Shown: positions 7,945 through 17,862, counted from the stretch's first letter. The stretch is DNA of 64,000 nt from Leptospira inadai serovar Lyme str. 10 (GCF_000243675.2 NZ_AHMM02000023.1:1-64000), one strand, 5' to 3'. Notes: generated by a model from the letters alone, not told the origin. Made by a program: numbers and translations.

Positions 7945-9432
7945 ATGGCTACTGCTCTTAAAAAGAAATCTACACGAACTTCTCCCGCTAAAAAGAAAAG
8001 CGAATCGTTTAATCTCGCCGCCTTTGAATCGAAACTAGGGCCTCCCCGAAAAGTCGAAGCTTGGGGAATGAATCATTCCTCGTTTAGCCCGGTTTTTTAT
8101 CCGAGTTCGGACAAGGATTTTCATGATGTCTTCGAGTACGCGCGTAAAACAGGAACGAAAATTACGTTTCGAGGCGGCGGGTGTAGTTACGGGGATGCGG
8201 CGACGAATCAAAAAGGATTGGTTGTCGATAGTAAGGATTATAATCGGATCCTATCTTTCGATGAAAAAACGGGAGTCTTGAAAGCCGAATCCGGAGCAAC
8301 CATCAAACAGCTTTGGGAGTTCGGCGTGGAACGAGGTTTTTGGCCTCCGGTTGTCAGCGGTACGATGTTTCCTACCCTGGGCGGGGCGCTGTCCATGAAC
8401 ATTCATGGTAAGAATAATTTTGCGGTCGGACCGATCGGAGATCATATTCTTGAATTTACGTTTCTCACCGTCGATGGGAAAGAAAGTGTCTGCACTCCTA
8501 AAAAGAACTCGGATTTATTTTATTCCGCTATCTCAGGCTTCGGAATGTTAGGCGCTTTCCTTACGATTACGATTAAATTAAAAAAGATTTATGCGGGAAA
8601 GATGAGAGTTTGGCCCGTGAATACTTCTAACTTACGCGAAATGTACGACTATTTCGAAAAGGAGTATAAAAACTCCGATTATTTGGTCGGTTGGGTGGAT
8701 GGGTTCGGTTCCGGTAAAGGTCTCGGTCGGGGACAAATCCACAAAGCGGTTCATTTGAAGCCCGGAGAGGACCCGGATTTCCCGGAAAATTGCAAAGTGG
8801 AGAAACAAATTCTACCTCCCACATTTTTAGGAATCATCCCGAAAGCTTGGATGTGGATTTTGATGTACCCGTTCAGCAATAAATTCGGTATGCGTTTCGT
8901 TAATTTAGGAAAATGGCTTTCAGGTTTCTTAAACAATAATAAACCGTATATGCAGGGTCATGCCGAATATGCGTTTCTTTTGGATTACGTTCCCAATTGG
9001 AAATATATGTACAAGCCAGGGGCGATGATTCAATACCAGAGTTTCATTCCTAAGGAAAACGCAGTGCGTGGATTCGAGGAATTACTTTCCGCAGGTCAGC
9101 GAAAAGGGATTGTCACATGGTTGGCAGTCTTTAAAAAACATCGTCCGGATAAATTTCTACTCACGCATGCGCTGGACGGATATTCGATGGCGATGGATTT
9201 TCCGGTCACGAAAGGAAATAAGGAAAGACTGTGGGAATTAGCGAAAGAAATGGATGAGATCGTTCTGAAATACGGTGGACGTTTTTATTTCGCTAAGGAT
9301 AGCACTCTCCGTCCTGAAATCGTGAAAAGGGCCTTTCCGAAGAAAAATCTAGATAAATTCCAATCCTTAAAGAAGAAGTTAGATCCGAAGGGTTTACTCG
9401 AGTCCGATTTATATAGGAGGGTTTGGCGATAG
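7945..9432 (+). CDS. FAD-dependent oxidoreductase, DprE1-like
   Basis: 495 residues of the vanillyl-alcohol-oxidase/GlcD FAD family. The FAD-binding part has [13 protein letters not shown] (about 76-88) and [20 protein letters not shown] (138-157), matching the layout of DprE1, the oxidase that turns decaprenylphospho-ribose into its 2-keto form. The end, [17 protein letters not shown] with [15 protein letters not shown], is also typical of DprE1 and sugar-lactone oxidases. A lysine-rich extension of about 35 residues precedes the domain. DprE1 and DprE2 act as a pair, and here the SDR partner lies immediately upstream. The prenyltransferase (UbiA type) and phosphatase that would supply the substrate are not in the window. 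It could alternatively be an alditol or gulonolactone oxidase. Confidence 0.78.
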   Translation: MATALKKKSTRTSPAKKKSESFNLAAFESKLGPPRKVEAWGMNHSSFSPVFYPSSDKDFHDVFEYARKTGTKITFRGGGCSYGDAATNQKGLVVDSKDYNRILSFDEKTGVLKAESGATIKQLWEFGVERGFWPPVVSGTMFPTLGGALSMNIHGKNNFAVGPIGDHILEFTFLTVDGKESVCTPKKNSDLFYSAISGFGMLGAFLTITIKLKKIYAGKMRVWPVNTSNLREMYDYFEKEYKNSDYLVGWVDGFGSGKGLGRGQIHKAVHLKPGEDPDFPENCKVEKQILPPTFLGIIPKAWMWILMYPFSNKFGMRFVNLGKWLSGFLNNNKPYMQGHAEYAFLLDYVPNWKYMYKPGAMIQYQSFIPKENAVRGFEELLSAGQRKGIVTWLAVFKKHRPDKFLLTHALDGYSMAMDFPVTKGNKERLWELAKEMDEIVLKYGGRFYFAKDSTLRPEIVKRAFPKKNLDKFQSLKKKLDPKGLLESDLYRRVWR

Positions 9433-9484
9433 GAGGGATGATTTTTCCCAAGTAGTCCCTGCGGTATGAAAGGAATTTTACATA

Positions 9485-11575
9485 ATGCTTAAAGCAAAGC
9501 TTGGCTTCTTTCGCGAACACTCTAAGTCGCTAAAGCGTGCCGTAAATATATTCTTTTTCTCCGCGATTCTTCTTAGAATGGGATTCGACCCGGCGGTTTC
9601 TAAAACCGCATTTTACGAATTAATTCTCGGCGGACTTTTCTTCGCAGGATTAGGTTATGCCTACTTGAGATTCGCGAAGGATCCTCGAGCCAATCGAATT
9701 TTCAACCTAGGCTTCGCATTCGGCCTACTTTACTCGGCCGTATCGACGGCGCTTTTTATCGCGTATCTAATCAACACGGAAATACCTCGCTTAAAGTTGT
9801 TCGGGAGGTTTGCGTATCTCGGTACGATTGTCTTCCTCATGGTCCGATATGTTCAGGGACGGTCGAGAATCGGTACGAATCTTATTCTGGCATGTTTTTT
9901 CGGAAGCCTCCCGTATTTAGCATTACAGTTGCAAACTCCGTATAAAGCGGCATTACCGTTCTTTTTCCTGTTGGCGACTCTTTCGGATAGACTGTTCGGA
10001 TTCGGAGAGATTCGCGTCTTTCGAACAAACGTTTCCAAATTCTTCGTATTTTCCTTCTTATTGTACGCGTTATTACCCTGGTTCTACGGCGGCTTCAGGG
10101 CCCCGATGGCGGATTTTGCCGACGGCTTTTTTCTCCAGGGAATTCCGATATGTGCGTTCATCCTTTTTTTAACCATCAGGTATCAGACCTGGGAAGAATT
10201 GGTGGAGAAATCGGTGGGAACGCTTTTTATTCTAAGCGGATTCTTTTTGTTTGCCGCACTTTTATTTTTTTCCATTCAAAACGGATTCCTATCCTTAATT
10301 TTCGTAAAAAAGACCATACTCGCCGGTACCAATACGAACGATATCGCGACTTTGTTGTCTCTTTCCATACCTTGGGTCGTTCACGGATTCTTTAATTCCA
10401 AGAGCTGGAAAGGTAAGGTCTTTTTTTTGATTAGTCTGGGATTACTTTCCGCGGCCGCATTCGTGATTCATGTTCGTGGACTCTATATTGCGTTTTTTGC
10501 AACTGTATTCATTTTCTTTTTTCTTAAATTTATTTCGGAAAAATTGCGCTTATTATACGTCGGGATACTGCTGGTCGGACTGTTGATTTTTTCCTGGGTA
10601 TTCTTTCATAACTTTAAACTTCCCTTATTCGATAATTTCCATTCTCTCTGGGCAAGAACTCTTCTATGGAGATTGGCAGTCAGAGCCTTGATGGACAATT
10701 GGCTGTTCGGAATCGGTGAGTTCCAATACAAGGGGTTACTCGTTTGGGGCGATCCGCAGGACCTCCCTCCCGGAATCTTTATGCAGGAAGATTTAGGAAG
10801 AATCCATGTTCATAACCTTTTTTTACAAGTCGGATTAAATTGGGGAATCCTTCCGGTCCTAGGACTGATAGGCTGTTTTTTGTGTGCCCTTTCGCCTTTC
10901 CTTGAATCGGATCGTATCAAATTTCAAAGTAAATCCTTCGGCTTTCGCATCGCATTATTTTGCTTCGGGATTTATTCATTAGCGAATTATTCGTTTAATA
11001 TTCCGGGTTTACATATGGCATTTTCGCTGTTGCTACTGGCATCGCTGCCGGTCGATAAGGCGAGAAATGCCGCACCGAATTTGAAATTTCTTTCTCACGG
11101 AATCGGAAAGTGGGGCTTGATCGGTTTAACGACGGCATTTATACTGTCCGCCTGCGTTTTATTGCAGATTCAATATTTGCACTCGAGTGAAATCGCGTTA
11201 ACTAAAGGGTTTCGTTATCGAAATCTATTAAACGACCTTGTCTTGGATGAAAGGGTCCTATCGGAAGGTAAGGTTCCTCTTCTGCGTAATTCCTACGAAA
11301 TATCGGAGAAGCTAGTCGCCTTATTTCCTAAGGACGCGATATTTTTGCAGGAGAATGCGGAGTTAAATCGGGTCTTATTTAAAAAAACCGGAGATGAGTC
11401 ATACCTTAATCTCGCCGTAAAAAGATTCGAAGGCTGTGTAGGAACTTCCTCCAATCCTTGGTCTTGCTATAAACGTTTGGAGGAATTGGCGCCTGCAAAC
11501 AACGCCCTTTACCGCGAAAATATGAAAAAATTCAATCCGTTCGCGTTGCCGCTAGAGAAGAGTTCTCCGTTTTAG
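9485..11575 (+). CDS. O-antigen ligase / polymerase-like membrane protein
   Basis: 696 residues with about a dozen membrane segments up to about residue 570 and a soluble tail of about 120 residues rich in helices (DLVLDERVLSEGKVPLLRNS and onward). The central part resembles the Wzy_C domain: KKTILAGTNTNDIATLLSLS, HVRGLYIAFFA, then after a loop HVHNLFLQVGLNWGILPV, where the H-N-x-x-L-Q pattern is characteristic of WaaL/Wzy proteins. It would join or polymerise undecaprenyl-linked sugar chains on the periplasmic side. The start ATG 9485 has AAGGAA ten bases upstream. It follows the DprE1-like gene by 52 bases on the same strand and may share its message. Its last 44 bases overlap the convergent acyltransferase gene. 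Confidence 0.75.
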   Translation: MLKAKLGFFREHSKSLKRAVNIFFFSAILLRMGFDPAVSKTAFYELILGGLFFAGLGYAYLRFAKDPRANRIFNLGFAFGLLYSAVSTALFIAYLINTEIPRLKLFGRFAYLGTIVFLMVRYVQGRSRIGTNLILACFFGSLPYLALQLQTPYKAALPFFFLLATLSDRLFGFGEIRVFRTNVSKFFVFSFLLYALLPWFYGGFRAPMADFADGFFLQGIPICAFILFLTIRYQTWEELVEKSVGTLFILSGFFLFAALLFFSIQNGFLSLIFVKKTILAGTNTNDIATLLSLSIPWVVHGFFNSKSWKGKVFFLISLGLLSAAAFVIHVRGLYIAFFATVFIFFFLKFISEKLRLLYVGILLVGLLIFSWVFFHNFKLPLFDNFHSLWARTLLWRLAVRALMDNWLFGIGEFQYKGLLVWGDPQDLPPGIFMQEDLGRIHVHNLFLQVGLNWGILPVLGLIGCFLCALSPFLESDRIKFQSKSFGFRIALFCFGIYSLANYSFNIPGLHMAFSLLLLASLPVDKARNAAPNLKFLSHGIGKWGLIGLTTAFILSACVLLQIQYLHSSEIALTKGFRYRNLLNDLVLDERVLSEGKVPLLRNSYEISEKLVALFPKDAIFLQENAELNRVLFKKTGDESYLNLAVKRFEGCVGTSSNPWSCYKRLEELAPANNALYRENMKKFNPFALPLEKSSPF

Positions 11576-12782
11576 CGAGAATCACTTCCTTACCGTATTT
11601 GGATTCCTTCCAGACCATAAACGGTCTTTCCGCCACAAGATGGAATAGATACCCGAAACACAGGATGATGATTCCGGTCGGCACAAACCATAGCGCGAAG
11701 TCCATGTAATGAGGATCTTTGATGTTAACGACCGCCGGTGTTAAGATCCCTACTAGGAAGAAGTGGATTAAATAAGAGCAATACGATAATTTTGCGATCG
11801 GCGAGAAAATTTTTAGGGAGAAAATCTTTGCGACGAATGATTCCGGTCTCAATGAAAGAATGACTATGATTAACCACGCGAGCGTATTGAGGTTGAAACG
11901 AAATACCATCGACATGAGGGAAGACTGGAATTCGAATACAAAAATCGAAATATAAGCGATCGAAGCAATTGCAATTCCCAAAGCAATTGAGCTTTTCCGT
12001 TTATCGTCTAAGAACGCGTATATTCTTTCCGGATAGCGATTGAGAGTATAGGCCAATATGATTCCGGCGAATAGGGAATCGAGGCGTCCTTGCAAGGGGT
12101 AGTAAATCCATCCGCTGTAAAGTTGTTTTGCGCGAATCGGATCCGTAACTCCTTCGATCATATATTTGTAAATGAAGAATCGATAAATAGTCGGAATGAC
12201 GATCCATAGCAATAGGGACGCAAATCGGAATTTTTTCGGTATTCGCTTAAAAACCAGCAACAAAAAGACGGGAAAGAGCAGGTAAAATTGCTCTTCGAGG
12301 GATAAGGACCATCCATGCGGGACCGTCCCGTAAAAGTAATTTGATATATACAGAAAATCGAATATAGCGGTGCTTTGAAACTTGGCTAACGCCTCCATCG
12401 ATTCCGGCTGAAGCCTCATCAATATCGGAATGAATAGGAAGGTTTGAATCGACAAAAAAATAAAGTAAGGCGGAAATATCCGGATCGTTCGTTTGGAAAA
12501 GAAAACGCCTAATCGAATATCGTCGGTTCGATCCAGCTCCCTAAATAGAGGTCCCGAAATCAGGAATCCGCTCAGAATGAAAAAAATATCCATGCACAAA
12601 CTTCCCGAATTGAAGACGTTTCGGGCGATATCGTTCGGTTCTTTTATATAAGGCTCGAACGGGCGATACATGTGTGTGCCGATGACTAAAAAATACGCAA
12701 GTGTGCGGAGTCCGTTTAAGGGCGCGATTTCTCTCGGATCGTATTTGAATATTCCAAAAAGATAATGCTTAATAGCTGACAT
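11532..12782 (-). CDS. Acyltransferase family 3 (OafA/YrhL-like)
   Basis: 416 residues with about ten membrane segments. Motifs of the family are NGLRTLAYFLVIGTHMYRPF near the N-terminus (with the conserved His), SKRTIRIFPPYF (R-x-x-x-R), SLSLEEQFYLLFP and the final LVAERPFM. These enzymes carry acetyl or other acyl groups across the membrane and place them on surface sugars. It lies 15 bases downstream of a GT-C gene on the same strand, so it probably modifies the same glycan. Gene ends overlap tail to tail with the O-antigen ligase-like gene. Confidence 0.85.
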   Translation of the reverse strand: MSAIKHYLFGIFKYDPREIAPLNGLRTLAYFLVIGTHMYRPFEPYIKEPNDIARNVFNSGSLCMDIFFILSGFLISGPLFRELDRTDDIRLGVFFSKRTIRIFPPYFIFLSIQTFLFIPILMRLQPESMEALAKFQSTAIFDFLYISNYFYGTVPHGWSLSLEEQFYLLFPVFLLLVFKRIPKKFRFASLLLWIVIPTIYRFFIYKYMIEGVTDPIRAKQLYSGWIYYPLQGRLDSLFAGIILAYTLNRYPERIYAFLDDKRKSSIALGIAIASIAYISIFVFEFQSSLMSMVFRFNLNTLAWLIIVILSLRPESFVAKIFSLKIFSPIAKLSYCSYLIHFFLVGILTPAVVNIKDPHYMDFALWFVPTGIIILCFGYLFHLVAERPFMVWKESKYGKEVILAKTENSSLAATRTD

Positions 12783-12797
12783 GAGGATTGTCCTGGG

Positions 12798-14333
12798 TCA
12801 TTTTAAAGTCGGCCGAAATTCCGCGGTTTCCATGTTGATGGAAGGGCTTTTTCTGAAAGCTATCCTGGAAATTTCGAATTCGCGCGAACGAGGGATCAAG
12901 GCGTCGGCAGAATAAAAATCTTTAGCGCCGATCATCGTAAATTTTCCTATACCGGATTTATAAAGCCCGTTCAAAAGGATATCGAATTCCTTCTCGTTCG
13001 GGAGTTCGAATACCATTCTTTCCGTTTCGAAGGAATTCGGCGGAAATAAGGCGGAGCCGTTACGATAGATGATTACCTTTTCGGAGAATGAATCCAATTC
13101 CCGGCGTTCTTCGATGATGGATTTCGTAAATTTTCTATAAAGAACATCATAGGTAAGGGAGCCGATTATGGAATAGGATATAAGCGAAATTGAAACGATC
13201 CGGTGAATTTTCCTCCGGAAGACTCCGGCTTCTTCCAGGGATTTTATCGCGTAAAGAAGAAGGATAGGAGTGACAGTCAGTAAAAAACGAGGACCGAATA
13301 AAACACCCTGCCAGAATTTTGTGGAAGTCAAAATTGCCGAGAAAAGGATGAAAAAAAGAATTCCGATATACGCTATTCGATGCTCACTCTTTGCAAACGC
13401 ATATTTCCAGGTAAAAATCAAAATCGGGTAGGCTCCGAGTAGCCCCAAAGAACCGTGCCCGAACGCTAGTAGTTCCCAGAGAAAAGCCGCTTGTGCAAAC
13501 ACATCGTATTCCTGGGAGTTAAAGGATTGAAGATATCCTCTCGATCCGAGGGGATGTCCCACTACCATATAATTACAGAGTGCCTGGATCAAAAACAGAA
13601 TTCCGAAGGTAGGAGGGAACCAAACTAGGCGAATATCCTTCGGTTTTAGGATAGCCTGAGCCAAGATTAAGGATCCTGCAAGTAAGACCACCTCCTGGCG
13701 AAAGAAAGCCGCAAATCCGAATAATAGTCCTGCAAAAATCGCATCCCGAGTCTTTTCATTTTCATGATTGCGAAATAAAAAATAAAAACCGTACGTAACT
13801 GTTCCGATCGAAATAATATACTCCGATAAGTCGGTCGCAAACAGAGTAAATGTGGAACCGAATAACAGAAAGAACAGGAAAAGAAATCGAAACTTATCGC
13901 CGAGTTTCAATTCCTGGCTTAGCAAATACAGCGAGCGAAGAGTTAACGTGCCGAAAATTAAGGAAACGAGAAAACTTCCGAACCTACCCAGAATAAAAAC
14001 GAAAGGCGCCTGAATCGCCGCGTAGTAAAAAGGAAAGACGTAATAGCATTTGCCCTTGTAAGCATGAACCATCGTCGCGCCTTTTTCCATCGTTAAGGGT
14101 AAAAAACGAAATTCCGGATCGAAATTTTTTCCGAAATATCTGCAGGAAAAATCGGGAAACCCTTGGATGAGCAGATCCGCAACTTGTTGTTGCTTAATCG
14201 CGCCGTCTCCGACTCGGATGCCTGTCTGATATTGCCACGCCAAGAAAAAGAGTAGAAAGACCACACCTAAGGTCATGAATCCTTTTGCCGTATTTCCGAA
14301 GGAAATCAGTCGAGACGATGCGGCTTGGAACAT
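12798..14333 (-). CDS. GT-C type membrane glycosyltransferase (paralogue A)
   Basis: 511 residues with around ten membrane segments and a C-terminal soluble part of about 100 residues. It looks like a polyprenyl-phosphate-sugar-dependent GT-C enzyme of the PMT/ArnT superfamily: an acidic residue in the first external loop (RVGDGAIKQQQVADLLIQ), then DPEFRFLPL, and later GHPLGSRGYLQ and FGPRFLLTVTP. The divergent neighbour at 14464 has the same landmarks in the same order (DPEFRYFPQ, GHPLGPRYL, WGPRFFGPV), so the two are paralogues. It shares a likely operon with the acyltransferase. Donor and acceptor are unknown; the nearby DprE pair makes a lipid-linked pentose a reasonable guess for the donor. 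Confidence 0.68.
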   Translation of the reverse strand: MFQAASSRLISFGNTAKGFMTLGVVFLLFFLAWQYQTGIRVGDGAIKQQQVADLLIQGFPDFSCRYFGKNFDPEFRFLPLTMEKGATMVHAYKGKCYYVFPFYYAAIQAPFVFILGRFGSFLVSLIFGTLTLRSLYLLSQELKLGDKFRFLFLFFLLFGSTFTLFATDLSEYIISIGTVTYGFYFLFRNHENEKTRDAIFAGLLFGFAAFFRQEVVLLAGSLILAQAILKPKDIRLVWFPPTFGILFLIQALCNYMVVGHPLGSRGYLQSFNSQEYDVFAQAAFLWELLAFGHGSLGLLGAYPILIFTWKYAFAKSEHRIAYIGILFFILFSAILTSTKFWQGVLFGPRFLLTVTPILLLYAIKSLEEAGVFRRKIHRIVSISLISYSIIGSLTYDVLYRKFTKSIIEERRELDSFSEKVIIYRNGSALFPPNSFETERMVFELPNEKEFDILLNGLYKSGIGKFTMIGAKDFYSADALIPRSREFEISRIAFRKSPSINMETAEFRPTLK

Positions 14334-14463
14334 TGTAGATAGGAAATGTACGTTCGGACTGAGGTCAAGTAAATTCTCCCGTCGAATTAGAAGCGGGGCG
14401 AGGATTAGAACCGAGGATTTTCCTTTACATCATCGGCGACGTTCGCGAGGATAATGGCGATTC

Positions 14464-16041
14464 ATGTCTCTTACTACAAAAATCCGAAGAAGCCTCGTCC
14501 TCTTTCTTTTAGCGTTTGTCCTGTTCGGATCGGTGGCCTATTTAAAACCGCAATATTCATTCAATTGGGACATTCACAACAAAGCTGTTCAGTCCTTCTC
14601 GTTATTGAAAAACCGATTTCTTTCCGAAGAATTATTTTATCCGGGCCGGGTCGCCGATCCTGAATTTCGGTACTTTCCTCAACAGGGAAATGTCTTTCTG
14701 CAAATTCAAGGCAGGAACTTGAGCGCCTTCCCGATAGCATTCGCTGCGATTTCGGCTCCGTGGATTTGGCTTCTAGGATTGTCGTCCTTACCGTATGCGA
14801 GCGCTTTCGGCCTGCTGCTTTCCTTATTCGTTTTCGCGAAATACTGGAAGCCGACTTCGTTCGTTTTAATGACCGCAGTATTTGCGACTTTCCTATGGAT
14901 TCTCGGTGTAGAATATTCAGAGCACAGCGTTTTTATTTTATTTTCGTTACTAGCATTAACGTTTACTGTTAAAGTACGAAGTGAAGGGGAATGGAGGATT
15001 CTTTTCGCAGGCATGCTTTGCGGCTTAACGGTTTGGTTCCGTCATGAGGGCCTCGTTTATTGCGCCAGCCTCGCAACATGGATTTTCTTAACCGAACCGA
15101 AGACAAAATTCAAGTTTCCCTCGCGCGTTTTACTTTTTTGTACCGGTGCGGGAATTACGGTCGGAGCCTTTCTTCTTTTTAATTATTTCGATTACGGTCA
15201 TCCATTGGGTCCTCGATACCTGATCAATCGCGAAGGATTGGGTGTGCCGTTCGTGATGCGGCTCGAGTGGGCAAAAAGCCTATTATTTTTTGGCGGATTT
15301 AAACTCGGATATTTCGGTTATATGCCGGCGGCCTTGATTCTCTTTCCGATTCTTCTTTTTTCCTGGAAAAAATTATCCCGCAATAATCGCCTTATCTTCG
15401 GGTCCACGATTACTTATATTTTTTCTGTGCTCGCAATCGTGCCGAACGATGGATTCACGAATTGGGGACCTCGTTTTTTCGGACCCGTCGTTTTTCCTTT
15501 CGTGATTCTTTTTTCTAAATACTTTTATTATATGAAAAAAAAACGTAAGTACCGTGCGCTTCAATTCGTTTTGCTCCTTTGTATCGGATTTTCCTTTTTG
15601 ATGGGAATTTTAGGGATCAAATTCATCGCGGAGGGTCGAAAACAACAGACTCTCAATAATCGATTGTATAATTCTACGGAAACGGATATCTGGATTTTTC
15701 CCGACGACTCGATTGCCTACATGTCCGGAACGGATTACTTTCACAAAATCATATTCCGAGTATCTAAAACTTCCGATTTGGAGATTCTTTTCCCGAAACT
15801 CAAAGCGAATTGGCCGCAAGCCAAAGTCGGACTCTTTCATATGGATCTGGATAAAATAGATGCAAGAATGAAGGAGGCGATGAAAACCAACCCGGCATTC
15901 GCGGAAAGTTTCCGGAAGACGGTATGGAACGATGTCGAACTGGAAAGAATCGTTCGGACGTATTTAATCGCGCCCAAAGATATTCGTTCGGATCGTATTC
16001 GAATATGGACGGGAAGTTTAAACAGCCGGCCTCCGAAATAA
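14464..16041 (+). CDS. GT-C type membrane glycosyltransferase (paralogue B)
   Basis: 525 residues with about ten membrane segments. Shared landmarks with the divergent gene at 12798-14333 are NWDIHNKAVQSFSLL in the first loop, DPEFRYFPQ, AFAAISAPWIW, WFRHEGLVY, GHPLGPRYL and NWGPRFFGPV. Such proteins move a sugar from a polyprenyl phosphate to a glycan or protein outside the cytoplasmic membrane. The two paralogues face away from each other across 130 bases, which may hold both promoters. ATG 14464 is used. An ATG at 14454 lies in another frame. Confidence 0.68.
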   Translation: MSLTTKIRRSLVLFLLAFVLFGSVAYLKPQYSFNWDIHNKAVQSFSLLKNRFLSEELFYPGRVADPEFRYFPQQGNVFLQIQGRNLSAFPIAFAAISAPWIWLLGLSSLPYASAFGLLLSLFVFAKYWKPTSFVLMTAVFATFLWILGVEYSEHSVFILFSLLALTFTVKVRSEGEWRILFAGMLCGLTVWFRHEGLVYCASLATWIFLTEPKTKFKFPSRVLLFCTGAGITVGAFLLFNYFDYGHPLGPRYLINREGLGVPFVMRLEWAKSLLFFGGFKLGYFGYMPAALILFPILLFSWKKLSRNNRLIFGSTITYIFSVLAIVPNDGFTNWGPRFFGPVVFPFVILFSKYFYYMKKKRKYRALQFVLLLCIGFSFLMGILGIKFIAEGRKQQTLNNRLYNSTETDIWIFPDDSIAYMSGTDYFHKIIFRVSKTSDLEILFPKLKANWPQAKVGLFHMDLDKIDARMKEAMKTNPAFAESFRKTVWNDVELERIVRTYLIAPKDIRSDRIRIWTGSLNSRPPK

Positions 16042-16105
16042 GAGTGACAGGATCCATCGAAACGAATTTTTAAAAAATACTTCCTAGTTTTAAATAAGGA
16101 CTCGA

Positions 16106-17755
16106 ATGACTTCTTCCTTCTTGAATCGTATTTATGATCGGATCGCTTCTTCTAAATGGCTTGGCCCGGTCTCCATCGTACTTTTTATATATATCCTGCT
16201 CGTCAATTCTTGGGTGGGAGAAGATTCGTACATCACGTTCCGTACGGTTGAGAATTTTCTAAACGGATTCGGCCTTCGTTGGAATACGTACGAAAGAGTG
16301 CAGGCGTACACTCATCCGCTTTGGATGTTCGGGATCTCCTTCTTCGGAATGTTTCGAATTCCGTTATTCTACGCCGTTCTATTATTATCCTGGATCTGCA
16401 TAGCCGGCACTTTTTATCTTTTAGCATTTAAAGAAAAATCCATTCAAAAAACCGATATTGTCTGGCTGGCTTTATTACTGGTTTCATCTCGGGCCTTCGT
16501 CGATTATTCCACTTCCGGTCTGGAGAACCCTCTTTCCTTTTTTCTTTTGATTTTACTCTTTTTAGAAGGGGAACGGCTTCTTAAGGAAAGATCCGATACT
16601 TCCATTTTTCGTTTCGGTCTGATTCTAGCCTTCTTGTACTTGAATCGCCAGGACACGGTTCTTTTCGGTCTCCCATATCTCGGGTATTTCTTTCTGTCTT
16701 CGTTGAAATCAAAAAGAGTCTTACGCACCATCTGTTCGGGATTCCTGGGTTTGCTTCCCGCAGTGATTTGGACTCTCTTTTCCATTCTTTATTACGGATA
16801 TCCGTTTCCAAACACGGCGTATGCGAAGTTGAATACGGGAATTCCCTCGAGCGAACTTTGGCTGGCGGGATTGTCGTATCTGCGAAATGCCCTCGTTTGG
16901 GATCCGGTTTCAATTCTTACCTTAATTTTCCCGACCGTTTATTTTCTTCGTTCGTTTAGAAAAAAAATTCGACCGGAATTTTTCCTACCGCTTTCGGGAA
17001 TTTTATTATATTTACTTTATATAATAAAAATCGGCGGAGATTTTATGGCGGGAAGATTCGTTTCTTTGCCTTTCGTTGCCGCCGTATTTCTTTTAACAAG
17101 AATTCGGCATCGATCGGTGCTTACATTCGGATTGCTGTGCTTTATTCTTTTTACTCTGCTGAACAAACGCTCTTATTTGTATACGACGCCCGAATACCAA
17201 AGGCTTCGTATGGATGGACATATCGCAGACGAAAAGAGCGCGTATTTTCCTACCTCTAATTTTCTTCGCTCCCTGTATGGTAAGGACTTTCCGGACCATG
17301 CCTGGGCTCAGCATGGAAGAAAATACCGAGCCGATCTAAAGGCTTCGCCGTCCGTATTTCCGGTTTGTGCTACGTTGAATGTCGGATACTTCGGTTATTT
17401 CTCGGGGCCCGAACGAAAGATCATCGACGTTTATGCGTTGACCGACCCCTTCCTGAGTAAGTTGCAGGCGGCAAAGCCTTGGAGGATCGGTCACTTCGGA
17501 AGGAATATACCGCAAGGTTATATCGAGTCCGTAGCGAGCGGAGAGAACAAGATTAAGGATAAAAATCTAATAGAGTACTACGAAAGGGTTAGATTGTTAA
17601 CCGAAGCGGAGGATCTTTTTACGCGAGATCGTCTTTTTGAAATTTTCCGGGAAAATATCGGCGTAAATAAGCGACTAATCGATCAATATAAAGACGATTC
17701 GGAATGGCAACCGATCCCACCGGGAGTAAGTTGCGGGTTGGGCAAGGGATTTTAG
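16106..17755 (+). CDS. GT-C glycosyltransferase, AftB/ZomB-like
   Basis: 549 residues with about nine or ten membrane segments and a C-terminal periplasmic domain of about 180 residues. The first loop, WVGEDSYITFRTVENFLNGF, followed by GLRWNTYERVQAYTHPLWM, matches the pattern of the ZomB/AftB group (acidic pair, then E-R-V-Q-x-Y-T-H/N-x-L-W). AftB in mycobacteria is an arabinofuranosyltransferase fed by decaprenylphospho-arabinose, the product of DprE1/DprE2, and a DprE-like pair lies about 7 kb upstream here. Many bacteria carry relatives of unknown specificity, so the exact sugar is uncertain. AAGGACTCGA stands right before ATG 16106. It is 64 bases after paralogue B on the same strand. Confidence 0.68.
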   Translation: MTSSFLNRIYDRIASSKWLGPVSIVLFIYILLVNSWVGEDSYITFRTVENFLNGFGLRWNTYERVQAYTHPLWMFGISFFGMFRIPLFYAVLLLSWICIAGTFYLLAFKEKSIQKTDIVWLALLLVSSRAFVDYSTSGLENPLSFFLLILLFLEGERLLKERSDTSIFRFGLILAFLYLNRQDTVLFGLPYLGYFFLSSLKSKRVLRTICSGFLGLLPAVIWTLFSILYYGYPFPNTAYAKLNTGIPSSELWLAGLSYLRNALVWDPVSILTLIFPTVYFLRSFRKKIRPEFFLPLSGILLYLLYIIKIGGDFMAGRFVSLPFVAAVFLLTRIRHRSVLTFGLLCFILFTLLNKRSYLYTTPEYQRLRMDGHIADEKSAYFPTSNFLRSLYGKDFPDHAWAQHGRKYRADLKASPSVFPVCATLNVGYFGYFSGPERKIIDVYALTDPFLSKLQAAKPWRIGHFGRNIPQGYIESVASGENKIKDKNLIEYYERVRLLTEAEDLFTRDRLFEIFRENIGVNKRLIDQYKDDSEWQPIPPGVSCGLGKGF

Positions 17756-17792
17756 AAAACGATTTTCAATTTTCGAAAAACTGAATTCGTTT

Positions 17793-17813
17793 TTTATCAA
17801 CTACTTTGATAAA
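17793..17813. promoter_or_regulatory. Operator-like palindrome upstream of the EAL gene
   Basis: TTTATCAA (17793-17800) and TTGATAAA (17806-17813) are perfect reverse complements with five bases between. There is no T run downstream, so it does not look like a terminator for the GT-C gene ending at 17755. It lies 50-70 bases before the EAL start codon, where a promoter is expected. Confidence 0.45.
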
Positions 17814-17862
17814 CTAGGAATTTCCTTGATCCATTCCAGCCTGATTCCATCCTGAGTGGAGA

